The translations under genes were made by a program, and so were the position numbers. This document shows, piece by piece, positions 1 to 6,041 of a stretch of 6,865 nucleotides of DNA; the stretch's first letter is position 1, and each line of letters starts with the position of its first letter. The stretch comes from Prevotellaceae bacterium (GTDB taxonomy: Bacteria > Bacteroidota > Bacteroidia > Bacteroidales > UBA932), in assembly GCA_031259655.1 (NCBI GenBank), contig JAIRLF010000065.1, forward strand, positions 1 through 6,865. Reading direction: 5' to 3'. The notes below the pieces were generated by a model that made no database searches, was not told where the DNA came from, and worked only from the letters and a program-made list of their open reading frames with translations.

Positions 1-2
1 TC

Positions 3-98
3 TTTCTCAGGAAAGCGCATATCGGAGAAATTCAAGCCAGTATCTGGCCTCAGGATATGCGGGAACAGGCAGAGAAAGCAGGAATTTTTCTACTGTGA
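3..98 (+). CDS. C-terminal fragment of an unrecognised gene
   Basis: An open frame enters from the left edge and ends at a TGA, giving 31 residues that finish in [13 protein letters not shown]. The composition (charged, amphipathic, ending in a short hydrophobic run) is plausible for a real C-terminus, and more so than the other two forward frames, which also stay open for a while. I do not recognise the family. Neighbouring sequence is decayed (truncated Uma2 gene just downstream), so this could equally be a remnant. Confidence is low because only about 30 codons are visible. Confidence 0.3.
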   Translation, partial: FLRKAHIGEIQASIWPQDMREQAEKAGIFLL

Positions 99-154
99 AA
101 AATAAGACGGTATTTAAAGGACGTTTTAAGCAAATCGCTGGGATTACGAAATAA

Positions 155-463
155 AATTCAGCCGTTTATATTTGCATAGTGTGCGACCTTTCCAAATTGG
201 ACGAGCGAGGTTGTCTCGGCGCACCCGATTTTATCGCCGAAATACAGTCTCCCTCGACTGCCAGATATGATTTAATAGAGAAATTCAATCTTTACGAAGC
301 AGTTGGCGTGCGTGAGTATTGGGTGGTTTTCCTTGACGAAGCGGTACAGGTTTTTCTTTTGCAACCCGACGGAAAATACGACAACGGAACATTATACGAA
401 ACAGGAAAAATTCCGGTAACTATTTTCGACGGTATTGAAATTGATTTGAATGATATATTTTGA
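155..463 (+). pseudogene. Uma2-family (DUF820) PD-(D/E)xK nuclease, 5'-truncated
   Basis: The frame encodes the C-terminal half of an Uma2/DUF820 protein, a restriction-endonuclease-fold family that is abundant in cyanobacteria and some Bacteroidota and of poorly known function. Counting from the GTG at 179, the hallmarks are the CDLSKLDERGC segment (residues 2-12), the core PDF-x-AE-x-x-SPS (D17 and E21 at the predicted active site), the EKFNLYE helix with K35, and GVREYW. Family members are usually about 180-200 residues; only about 94 follow the GTG. The preceding codons VYICIVCD still read as family sequence, but a TAA at 152-154 closes the frame. In the neighbouring frame an in-register KIQP precedes, where the family usually has a QPDI-like motif, and 5 nt occupy the place of the expected 3. 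That suggests a frameshift, and no recognisable N-terminal domain lies upstream. I therefore call it a pseudogene; a short GTG-started product cannot be excluded. Confidence 0.72.
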
Positions 464-475
464 TTTATTGAGATT

Positions 476-1036
476 ATGAACCATTGTGGAACTCAGATAA
501 TAGACACTGAACGACTTACTCTCCGAGCATTTTGTTATATGGATGATGAAGATATGCTTACTTATTGGATTAGCGACCATAAAATTCAATCGCTATACTC
601 GGAGCCGGTATATACAACAAAAAAAGAGGTTAAAGAGTTATTAAACACATATATTTGTTCGTATGAAAAACCGGATTATTATCGTTGGGCTATTGTTGAG
701 AAAAAATCTAATCTCTGTATTGGGCAAATTGCAATCTTTCTTGTAGATAACAAGAACCACTTTTGTGAGATAGAATATGCTTTAGGCAGCAAATTTCATC
801 GAAAGGGCTATGCCTCAGAAGCCGTAAAAGCAATTTTGGACTTCTGTTTTATTAAAGTGAATTTCCATAAAGTGCAAGTATCCCATAAAGAAGGAAATAT
901 TGCATCTCAAGGTGTTATCAAAAAAAGTAATTTTACATACGAAGGAACTTTACGCGATTTCTTTTTCACGGAAGGAAAGTATGTTAATCGATTGTATTAT
1001 TCGATACTTAAAGATGAATATTATCTTGAGAACTAA
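476..1036 (+). CDS. GNAT family N-acetyltransferase (RimJ/RimL-like)
   Basis: A 186-residue protein of the acetyltransferase_3 type (RimJ/RimL/SpeG-like), predicted cytosolic, transferring acetyl from acetyl-CoA to an amine of an unknown substrate. Visible landmarks are the N-terminal strand TERLTLR (11-17), WAIV (71-74), IGQI (82-85), the strand EIEYALG (98-104), and the acetyl-CoA pyrophosphate loop HRKGYASEA (108-116), where H108 takes the Q/R place of the (Q/R)xxGx(G/A) signature. N141-x-AS and EGTLRD (156-161) follow. In the usual N-x-x-S-x-R-V-x-E-K-x-G-F block the Arg is replaced by G146 and the Gly by N152, so the protein is divergent or relaxed. Length is normal for the family. The ATG lies 12 nt after the Uma2 remnant with no Shine-Dalgarno and no promoter that I can identify, so it may be read through from upstream. 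RimJ/RimL members can modify ribosomal proteins or antibiotics; nothing here picks a substrate. Confidence 0.88.
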   Translation: MNHCGTQIIDTERLTLRAFCYMDDEDMLTYWISDHKIQSLYSEPVYTTKKEVKELLNTYICSYEKPDYYRWAIVEKKSNLCIGQIAIFLVDNKNHFCEIEYALGSKFHRKGYASEAVKAILDFCFIKVNFHKVQVSHKEGNIASQGVIKKSNFTYEGTLRDFFFTEGKYVNRLYYSILKDEYYLEN

Positions 1037-1052
1037 AAACTAAAAGTTGGGC

Positions 1053-1305
1053 ATGCCGGCAGGTAATACTCCCTTGTCGTCTCTGAAGGTGAAAGAATTT
1101 TCCGAGTTGCCGACCAATTCAGAAGATTTTATAATTTTGCAAAAAAACAGTTATAGAACATTATGGAGGTCAAACAAGTTTACAGGACATTTTTGAAGAA
1201 GATATTGAAAGAGTATCCACCGAGCAGGAGATAAACAATATCTCCAATATACGGATAAACAATGCTAACCCTCTCTATCAACCTTGTAAGGGTTGTATGG
1301 GTTGA
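1053..1305 (+). pseudogene. Frameshifted remnant of a small unrecognised gene
   Basis: Two adjacent frames together make a plausible protein of about 80 residues. The first runs from ATG 1053 through SELPTNSEDFIILQK and then falls into an out-of-place tail ending at TGA 1194-1196. The second, one base further on, reads GGQTSLQDIFEEDIERVS and onward to TGA 1303-1305. The switch falls in a run of seven A at 1141-1147; with six A the two parts join as ILQKTVIEHYGGQ. The S-x-LP...EDF-II motif is loosely reminiscent of N-termini of phage tail or head-fibre proteins in Bacteroidota, but this is only a resemblance and I assign no function. The frameshift may be a real mutation or a homopolymer sequencing error. 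The region continues the decayed character of the left part of the window. Confidence 0.45.
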
Positions 1306-1396
1306 ACTACTACGTAGTTCAGAAGAGTAGGCGACTATACCCGAGCTGCGCCTGTGGCTTGCTCGAGGTTATTCACATTGAAGCCCTGCGGGCTTC
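1279..1396. repeat. Cluster of short intergenic hairpins (REP-like)
   Basis: Four inverted repeats lie within 118 nt. The first is CAACC/GGTTG (1279-1283 with 1291-1295). The second is GAACTAC-TAC-GTAGTTC (1304-1320), a perfect 7-bp stem with a 3-nt loop. The third is CGAGC/GCTCG (1342-1346 with 1361-1365), containing an inner GCC-TGT-GGC hairpin (1350-1358). The fourth is GAAGCCC-TGC-GGGCTTC (1380-1396), another perfect 7-bp stem with a 3-nt loop. Three of the loops are three bases of the form T-x-C or T-x-T. The cluster separates the frameshifted remnant from the toxin-antitoxin promoter and carries no credible coding frame. The regular architecture looks like a REP/BIME-type intergenic repeat, or a folded RNA or terminator cluster; deciding between these needs copies elsewhere in the genome. 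Confidence 0.5.
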
Positions 1397-1438
1397 CGGA
1401 CAGTCAATTGAGTGAAAAAGATTGTCATACGCCGAACT

Positions 1439-1458
1439 AAAGATTCGAATCTTTTTTT
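1439..1458 (+). terminator. Possible weak Rho-independent terminator
   Basis: The perfect palindrome AAAGATTCGAATCTTT (1439-1454) is followed by four more T. Folded, it gives a 6-bp A/T-rich stem on a TCGA tetraloop with a U tract, the form of a weak intrinsic terminator. It could end transcription from the left region before the toxin-antitoxin promoter. The stem is weak and the site could instead be a protein-binding palindrome. Apart from this site I see nothing convincing between 1397 and 1600; the GTG-started frame across 1412-1669 looks spurious. Confidence 0.35.
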
Positions 1459-1576
1459 GCGTATAAATTACTATAGATTTGAACATTGTGAGTTTTCGGA
1501 CAAATACTGTTTAATTTCCGACTACGCTGTTTTTACATCCTGCTTTTTTATGATTTTGCGAATTGTTCAAATGAAA

Positions 1577-1608
1577 TTCGGTTTATTATGTAATAAATGT
1601 TATCTTTG
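1577..1608 (+). promoter_or_regulatory. Promoter of the toxin-antitoxin module
   Basis: TATCTTTG at 1601-1608 matches the Bacteroidota -7 consensus TAnnTTTG. TTCG at 1577-1580, 20 nt upstream, is a 3-of-4 match to the -33 TTTG. Transcription would start about 6 nt past the box, leaving a leader of only some 8-17 nt before the antitoxin ATG (1623 or 1632). That is in keeping with autoregulation by an HTH antitoxin bound at the promoter, although I see no clear operator palindrome. Confidence 0.55.
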
Positions 1609-1622
1609 TGTTTTAAAAAAGC

Positions 1623-1934
1623 ATGCAGGATATGGATACAAATATTTTATTATCAAAAGCGTATATTAACGAGATTGTTAGAAATTATTCTAAAGTCGTC
1701 AATAGTGTAGATGAAATTATTGCACAAACAGGCTACAAAGAAAAACTTATCGCACAAAAATTAGGTATTCCCGAATCTTCTTTTTACCTGAAAAAACGTA
1801 ACAGGTCTTTTACTCTTGACGAAATAATCAGACTTGTCGATATGATGGATGAAGATGATGATGTTCTTGAAGACAAGTACCTTCTGAAACTTTGTGAAGA
1901 ATCTGAAAACGACGAAATAATTTACGATTTCTAA
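1623..1934 (+). CDS. HTH-type antitoxin of a type II TA module
   Basis: A 103-residue protein with an XRE-like helix-turn-helix core at about residues 39-75: KLIAQKLGIPESSFYLKKRN followed by RSFTLDEIIRLVD. It matches the pattern of an LA-x-x-LGI-S recognition region followed by a conserved Ser/Phe-Thr-Leu-(D/E) helix. The last 30 residues are strongly acidic (DMMDEDDDVLED, then CEESENDEII), as expected for an antitoxin tail that neutralises a basic toxin. The order is antitoxin then toxin with a 1-nt gap to the downstream RelE-like gene, so the two are almost surely co-transcribed and translationally coupled. Likely roles, by inference, are binding and blocking the toxin and repressing its own promoter. 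ATG 1632 is an alternative start three codons in; both fit the short leader. The region is more A+T-rich than the helicase gene, in line with acquisition. I do not recognise a named subfamily. Confidence 0.75.
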   Translation: MQDMDTNILLSKAYINEIVRNYSKVVNSVDEIIAQTGYKEKLIAQKLGIPESSFYLKKRNRSFTLDEIIRLVDMMDEDDDVLEDKYLLKLCEESENDEIIYDF

Positions 1935-1935
1935 C

Positions 1936-2196
1936 ATGATTGTCGGTATTACAAAAACATTCCTGAAAGATGCTGAAAAATTCAGCGATAAAGAAAAAAT
2001 TCTTGAAGCTGTAAGAGATTTAAGAAAATTAAAAACTCTGTCGGAATCAGTTAATTTACGCAAAATGACAGGAACAAAAAACAAGTATCGCATGAGACTT
2101 GGCAAATATCGAATTGCTTTAACCTGGAACAAAAATAAACAGGAACTCATCGCCGAACGTGTTGCCCTCAGAAAAGACATTTATAAAAAATCCTAA
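1936..2196 (+). CDS. RelE/ParE-superfamily toxin
   Basis: An 86-residue basic protein with the compact layout of RelE/ParE/HigB toxins: an N-terminal helical hairpin (FLKDAEKFSDKEKILEAV, about 10-27), the connecting LRKMTGT, the central strand pair YRMRLGKYRIALTW (51-64), and a C-terminal strand ERVALRKDIYKK (74-85). In RelE-type mRNases the basic residues of the strand and a C-terminal Arg and Tyr do the work; here R52, R54, R59, R75, R79 and Y83 are candidates. The likely action, from the family, is ribosome-associated mRNA cleavage, but ParE-like gyrase poisons share the fold and sequence alone does not settle it. It starts one base after the antitoxin stop and has normal family length. 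The ORF is intact, so the module may be functional. Confidence 0.82.
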   Translation: MIVGITKTFLKDAEKFSDKEKILEAVRDLRKLKTLSESVNLRKMTGTKNKYRMRLGKYRIALTWNKNKQELIAERVALRKDIYKKS

Positions 2197-2226
2197 ATTG
2201 ACATTCTCAACGCGTTATGCAGTAAG

Positions 2227-2301
2227 GGTGGAAGAGGGGATTCGAACCCCCGACCTTCAGAGCCACAATCTGACGCTCTAACCAACTGAGCTACGACCAC
2301 C
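2227..2301 (-). tRNA. tRNA-His (anticodon GTG)
   Basis: Read on the minus strand, this folds as a tRNA. It has T8-A9, D stem GCTC/GAGC with an AGTTGGTTA loop, anticodon stem TCAGA/TCTGA around loop TTGTGGC (anticodon GTG), a 5-nt variable loop, and T stem GGGGG/CCCCT around TTCGAAT. A genome-encoded G-1 (2301) faces C73 (2227), the identity element of histidine tRNA. CCA is not encoded. The acceptor stem is imperfect: 5' GTGGTCG against 3' CTTCCAC pairs at 1-4 and 7 but leaves adjacent U-U (5-68) and C-U (6-67) mismatches, and 49-65 is a G-U wobble. The gene has its own promoter upstream. Identity is certain; full function is less so because of the stem. Confidence 0.93.
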
Positions 2302-2322
2302 ATTTTGGCTTAAAAAAGCACG

Positions 2323-2352
2323 CAAAAGTAATACATTTTTTACATCTACAAA
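2323..2352 (-). promoter_or_regulatory. Promoter of tRNA-His
   Basis: On the minus strand, TTTG (2349-2352) is followed after 18 nt by TACTTTTG (2323-2330), which matches the Bacteroidota -33/-7 pair TTTG / TAnnTTTG. The -7 box ends 21 nt before the mature tRNA 5' end, a sensible distance for a short 5' leader removed by RNase P. It lies back to back with the helicase promoter. Confidence 0.65.
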
Positions 2353-2397
2353 AATTAACATAAAAAAGGTTCATTATCAGGCTTTTTAATTACATAT

Positions 2398-2428
2398 TTT
2401 GTCAATATAAAAAATCGTTTTACCTTTG
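2398..2428 (+). promoter_or_regulatory. Promoter of the UvrD/PcrA helicase
   Basis: TTTG (2398-2401), a 19-nt spacer and TACCTTTG (2421-2428) form a full Bacteroidota sigma-ABfr-type promoter, the best match in the window. Initiation near 2435 gives a leader of about 67 nt before ATG 2502. I see no Shine-Dalgarno and no obvious operator or LexA-like box in the leader. The rest of the 2302-2501 gap is A+T-rich and otherwise featureless. Confidence 0.75.
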
Positions 2429-2501
2429 TAAGCGTCAAAACAGTATACTTTAGACTGTAGATATATTGTGTAATAAATGAAAATAACGTAGTTGCAGCAT
2501 T

Positions 2502-4790
2502 ATGAAAGATATTTTAGCTGATTTAAATCCTATACAACAGGAAGCCGTTAAGCATATTAGCGGACCAAGTTTGATTATTGCCGGCGCAGGTTCCGGAAAA
2601 ACGAGAGTGTTGACATACAAGATTGCTTATTTGTTGATGAACAATGTTTCGCCGAATTCGATACTTGCTTTGACATTTACAAACAAAGCGGCGCGCGAAA
2701 TGAAAGAACGCATTGTCAAAATTGCAGGCAAACAGGCAAACAAGTTGTGGATGGGCACATTTCATTCTATTTTTGCACGGATATTACGCATTGAGGCAAC
2801 GACAATCGGGTTCACGCCACAATTCTCCATATACGACACTACCGATTCGTTGAGTATCTTGAGAGGGATTTTTAAGGAAATGGAACTAAATGATAAAGTC
2901 TATACCGACAGAGAGGTATACAACAGAATATCAATGGCAAAGAATAGTCTGATGACGCCGGCGGCATACAAGTTGAACCCTCAATTGACAGAGGAAGACC
3001 TCAAATCGCACCGTCCGAAAATGTCGGGAATATACCAACGGTATGTCATGAAATGCCGGACGGCAAATGCTATGGATTTCGATGATTTACTGCTATATAC
3101 CAACATCCTGTTTCGGGATTACCCCGATATTTTGAAGAAGTATCAGCATTGGTTCAAATACATTTTGGTAGATGAATATCAGGACACAAACGTTGCTCAA
3201 TATCTTATTGTGAAACGTTTGGCTGAAGTCTCGAAAAATGTTACTGTCGTAGGCGACGACGCTCAAAGTATCTATTCGTTTCGAGGAGCAAAAATCGAAA
3301 ATATCCTGAACTTCAGGAAAGACTATCCTAATTATGCCGAATATAGACTGGAACAAAATTACCGCTCGACCCAAACAATTGTGAACGCAGCGAACAGTCT
3401 GATTTCTAAAAACAAGAAACAATTGAAAAAAAGCTGTTTTTCCGAAGGCATTGTAGGCGAAAAAATCGACGTGATACGGGCTTTCACCGACCAGGAAGAA
3501 GGACAATTGGTTGCCTCTTCGATTGTAGATACGGTGTACGGCAAACAGGTCAACAGTTCCGATATCGCTATACTGTACAGAACTAATGCGCAATCGCGAA
3601 TATTCGAAGACGCCCTCAGACGAAGAAATATCGCATACAGAATATACGGAGGAATTTCGTTCTATCAACGTGCCGAAATTAAGGATGCTCTGGCTTACAT
3701 GCGATTGACGGTCAATCCTCAAGACGACGAATCGTTGAACCGAATCATCAATTATCCGACGAGAGGCATAGGCAACAACACGATGGAAAAATTGCAGGCG
3801 TATGCCATCGATAATAGTCTCAGTCTATGGGAAACGATAAACCGGTTGTCGTCGAATAAGTTAATAGCAGTGCAATTGGGCATAAAAGAATCTACGGCGA
3901 AAAAAATCATCGATTTTAAAGACTTGATAGCCTCGTTTATAGCAAAAGTGAATACGGATAATGCATACACTTTTGCCCTGGATATAATCAAACTGTCGGG
4001 GATGATAAACGACCTTAAAACGAATCAAACCCCCGAAGGTATATCGCGAATGGAAAATATCGAAGAACTGTTGAACGGAATAAAAGAATATACAAAAGTT
4101 GCCGAAACTAAGGAAAATGGAGCAATGATAGCCGAATATCTGCAAAATGTTTCCTTAATAACAGATATGGACAAGGACTCGAACAAGGACAATGATAAAG
4201 TAACATTAATGACGATACATTCTGCCAAAGGTCTCGAATTTAAGTATGTGTATATTGTCGGAATGGAGGAAGGGCTTTTCCCCGGAAATAATTCCATACA
4301 ATCCGAACATTCGCTGGAAGAAGAGCGGCGCCTTTTTTACGTGGCTTTAACGCGCGCTGCATTTAAGGCTACGATTTCGTTTGCGCAAACAAGGTATCGC
4401 TGGGGAAATTTGAGTTCTTCCCGCCCAAGCCGTTTTTTGCGCGATATAGATTCTGCCTATCTGTCTGCAGATGCTATTAAAGATGTCCTGTTTGATGAAA
4501 AAAAATGTTCTCAATCGAATTTCTCATATAACAACCCCGAAACAAAAACCGCCAATCGCAACTTGAAACCATTGCAGCAGAAGCAAGAATATCGTTCCGA
4601 AGAAGCTGTCGAGACATTGACTCTGACTCCCGGAATGGAAGTGGAACATGCGCGTTTCGGGCGCGGACGAGTGGCGGGAATCGAAATCGAAGGAAACGAG
4701 ACAAGAGCGAAAATCGAGTTTTACAACGAGGGGGTGAAAACTTTGATACTTCGATATGCAAAACTCAGTATCACAAACGCGCCGGAGTAG
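2502..4790 (+). CDS. uvrD: ATP-dependent 3'-5' DNA helicase UvrD/PcrA
   Basis: A complete 762-residue superfamily 1A helicase that unwinds DNA with 3'-5' polarity using ATP. In this family it acts in nucleotide excision and mismatch repair, removal of RecA filaments and rescue of stalled forks or RNA polymerase. All motifs are present: Q motif LNPIQQEAV (8-16), Walker A AGAGSGKT (27-34, K33), Ia LTFTNKAAREMKER (57-70), Ib GTFHS (85-89), II DEYQD (224-228), III VVGDDAQSIYSFRGA (249-263), IV LEQNYRS (283-289), V VTLMTIHSAKGLEF (567-580) and VI EEERRLFYVALTRA (606-619). After a low-complexity linker (about 660-705) comes a C-terminal PcrA-type Tudor-like module, TPGMEVEHARFGRGRV (709-724) onward to about 757, which in PcrA and UvrD contacts RNA polymerase. 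Length is slightly above the usual 720-740 residues. ATG 2502 is supported by the Q-motif distance and the promoter. It ends 26 nt from the convergent PLP enzyme. Confidence 0.97.
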   Translation: MKDILADLNPIQQEAVKHISGPSLIIAGAGSGKTRVLTYKIAYLLMNNVSPNSILALTFTNKAAREMKERIVKIAGKQANKLWMGTFHSIFARILRIEATTIGFTPQFSIYDTTDSLSILRGIFKEMELNDKVYTDREVYNRISMAKNSLMTPAAYKLNPQLTEEDLKSHRPKMSGIYQRYVMKCRTANAMDFDDLLLYTNILFRDYPDILKKYQHWFKYILVDEYQDTNVAQYLIVKRLAEVSKNVTVVGDDAQSIYSFRGAKIENILNFRKDYPNYAEYRLEQNYRSTQTIVNAANSLISKNKKQLKKSCFSEGIVGEKIDVIRAFTDQEEGQLVASSIVDTVYGKQVNSSDIAILYRTNAQSRIFEDALRRRNIAYRIYGGISFYQRAEIKDALAYMRLTVNPQDDESLNRIINYPTRGIGNNTMEKLQAYAIDNSLSLWETINRLSSNKLIAVQLGIKESTAKKIIDFKDLIASFIAKVNTDNAYTFALDIIKLSGMINDLKTNQTPEGISRMENIEELLNGIKEYTKVAETKENGAMIAEYLQNVSLITDMDKDSNKDNDKVTLMTIHSAKGLEFKYVYIVGMEEGLFPGNNSIQSEHSLEEERRLFYVALTRAAFKATISFAQTRYRWGNLSSSRPSRFLRDIDSAYLSADAIKDVLFDEKKCSQSNFSYNNPETKTANRNLKPLQQKQEYRSEEAVETLTLTPGMEVEHARFGRGRVAGIEIEGNETRAKIEFYNEGVKTLILRYAKLSITNAPE

Positions 4791-4816
4791 TTAACCGATG
4801 GATTCTCACTGCGTTT

Positions 4817-6025
4817 TCAATCGCCTAATGCCTGTTCCAAATCGGTAATCAAATCTTCGGCATTTTCCAAACCTGCCGAGAAACGAAAAATGCCTTCTCC
4901 GGCAAAAGCGTTCCACGAATCATATTGTGCGGGAGATACAAATTTGAAGGAGGTTTGAAGCAAATCGTCGGAATTAAGGTAAAAAATCAAAGAACGATGA
5001 TGTCCTAACGAAACGGCGTAATGAATGATTTGCAGTCGTTCGGCGATTTTTTGTACGTCTCGTTTATCTTTCACCTGAAAAGTGAGAATCCCCGAAAAAT
5101 TTTTCATCTGGCGTTTAGCCAGTTCATATTGTGGATGCGATGGCAGTCCGGGATAAATCACTCTCCTGATTTTGTTGTTTTGTTCGAGATATTCGGCGAT
5201 TTTCAGCGCATTCTCCTGATGTACCCGCATACGCAGAGGCAAAGTTGCCATACCTCTGATGATTAACCATGCGTTGAAAGGGCTTATTGTTCCCCCGAAA
5301 CGAATCGACGTCTTTTTACGAATCGACACAAGCTCGCGTTTAGCGCCCAACAAAACGCCTCCCAAAGCATCGCCATGACCTCCTAAATACTTTGTTAACG
5401 AATGAATAACAAAATCGGCGCCCAATTGCAGGGGACGGGTCGCTATTGGAGTAGCGAAAGTAGAATCTACGGCGAGTTTTGCGCCTGCATTGTGGGCAAT
5501 AGCCGCTACTGCTGCAATATCTGTAAGCCTGAGTATCGGGTTACATGGAGTCTCGATATAAATCAGTTTGGTGTTCGCCTGTACTGCCGCCGCGACAGCC
5601 TCAATATCGGATGTGTTTACTTTAGTGATTTTTATCCCCAATCCGGGAATCATTTCGTTGCTTATCTCCGCCAAAGCCGCATAAGCTACATCGCTGATAA
5701 CCGCATGGTCGCCCGTTTTGAGTAGATGGAACAAGAGTGTAACAATAGCGCTCATTCCGCTTGCAAAGGCAATAGCGGTTTCGGCGTCTTCTATCGCAGC
5801 TAATTTGTTTTCCAACTGCCGGATTGTCGGATTTCCCCAACGGGTGTATACCCAGGCATCGTTCTCGTCCATTCCTTCGACCGAAAAACCTGTGTCGGAA
5901 TCCACAACAAAGGTGGTGGACATTACGATATTAGGCGCCGACGCCTTAGTCGAAGGGTCGGGAAATTCGCCGGCATGAACTGCTTTTGTCTGTTCTCCGG
6001 CGTAGAATATGTTCTTTCGCTCCAT
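4817..6025 (-). CDS. PLP-dependent Cys/Met metabolism enzyme (CGS/methionine gamma-lyase family)
   Basis: A 402-residue fold-type I PLP enzyme of the Cys/Met metabolism family: cystathionine gamma-synthase (CGS), cystathionine beta- or gamma-lyase, methionine gamma-lyase (MGL). Cytosolic, normally a homotetramer. Visible residues are the phosphate-binding YTRWGNPT (60-67, Y60 and R62, reaching the neighbouring subunit), SGM (89-91), Y115 at the ring-stacking place, N162 in TPCNP, D187 for the pyridine nitrogen (LAVDSTFATP), the Schiff-base lysine K212 in HSLTKYLGGHGDALGG, and the carboxylate-binding R381 in FRFSAGLENAEDLI. The usual YG(G/C)T segment reads YAALAE (115-120), so the cysteine typical of methionine gamma-lyase next to the ring tyrosine is absent. 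The SLG region continues as SLGHHRSLIFYLNSDDLLQTSF (339-360), unlike textbook members. Substrate therefore stays open among CGS, beta/gamma-lyase and methionine gamma-lyase. ATG 6025 fits the family N-terminus and leaves a leader of about 11 nt. It has its own promoter and appears monocistronic. Confidence 0.92.
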   Translation of the reverse strand: MERKNIFYAGEQTKAVHAGEFPDPSTKASAPNIVMSTTFVVDSDTGFSVEGMDENDAWVYTRWGNPTIRQLENKLAAIEDAETAIAFASGMSAIVTLLFHLLKTGDHAVISDVAYAALAEISNEMIPGLGIKITKVNTSDIEAVAAAVQANTKLIYIETPCNPILRLTDIAAVAAIAHNAGAKLAVDSTFATPIATRPLQLGADFVIHSLTKYLGGHGDALGGVLLGAKRELVSIRKKTSIRFGGTISPFNAWLIIRGMATLPLRMRVHQENALKIAEYLEQNNKIRRVIYPGLPSHPQYELAKRQMKNFSGILTFQVKDKRDVQKIAERLQIIHYAVSLGHHRSLIFYLNSDDLLQTSFKFVSPAQYDSWNAFAGEGIFRFSAGLENAEDLITDLEQALGD

Positions 6026-6041
6026 TTCTATTATTTTTTTG

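Noticed and set aside
1140..1150. Programmed -1 frameshift site (A AAA AAC in the correct register)
   Set aside because: The heptamer is in register, but a -1 shift meets a TAG almost at once; the coding-like continuation is in the other frame, so mutation or sequencing error fits better.
1412..1669. 85-residue plus-strand frame starting at GTG
   Set aside because: It runs through a likely terminator palindrome and the toxin-antitoxin promoter, overlaps the antitoxin start, and its translation is rich in Cys, Tyr and Phe with no recognisable pattern.
2227..2255. Second copy of the tRNA 3' end as an att site within the window
   Set aside because: I looked for a repeat of the T-arm and acceptor segment and found none, so an island boundary cannot be closed here.
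2523..4761. Several minus-strand frames inside the helicase gene
   Set aside because: They are antisense shadows of a complete, motif-rich helicase and show no family signature.
5021..5978. Plus-strand and second minus-strand frames inside the PLP enzyme gene
   Set aside because: They are shadows of a gene with all catalytic residues; no independent start or promoter.
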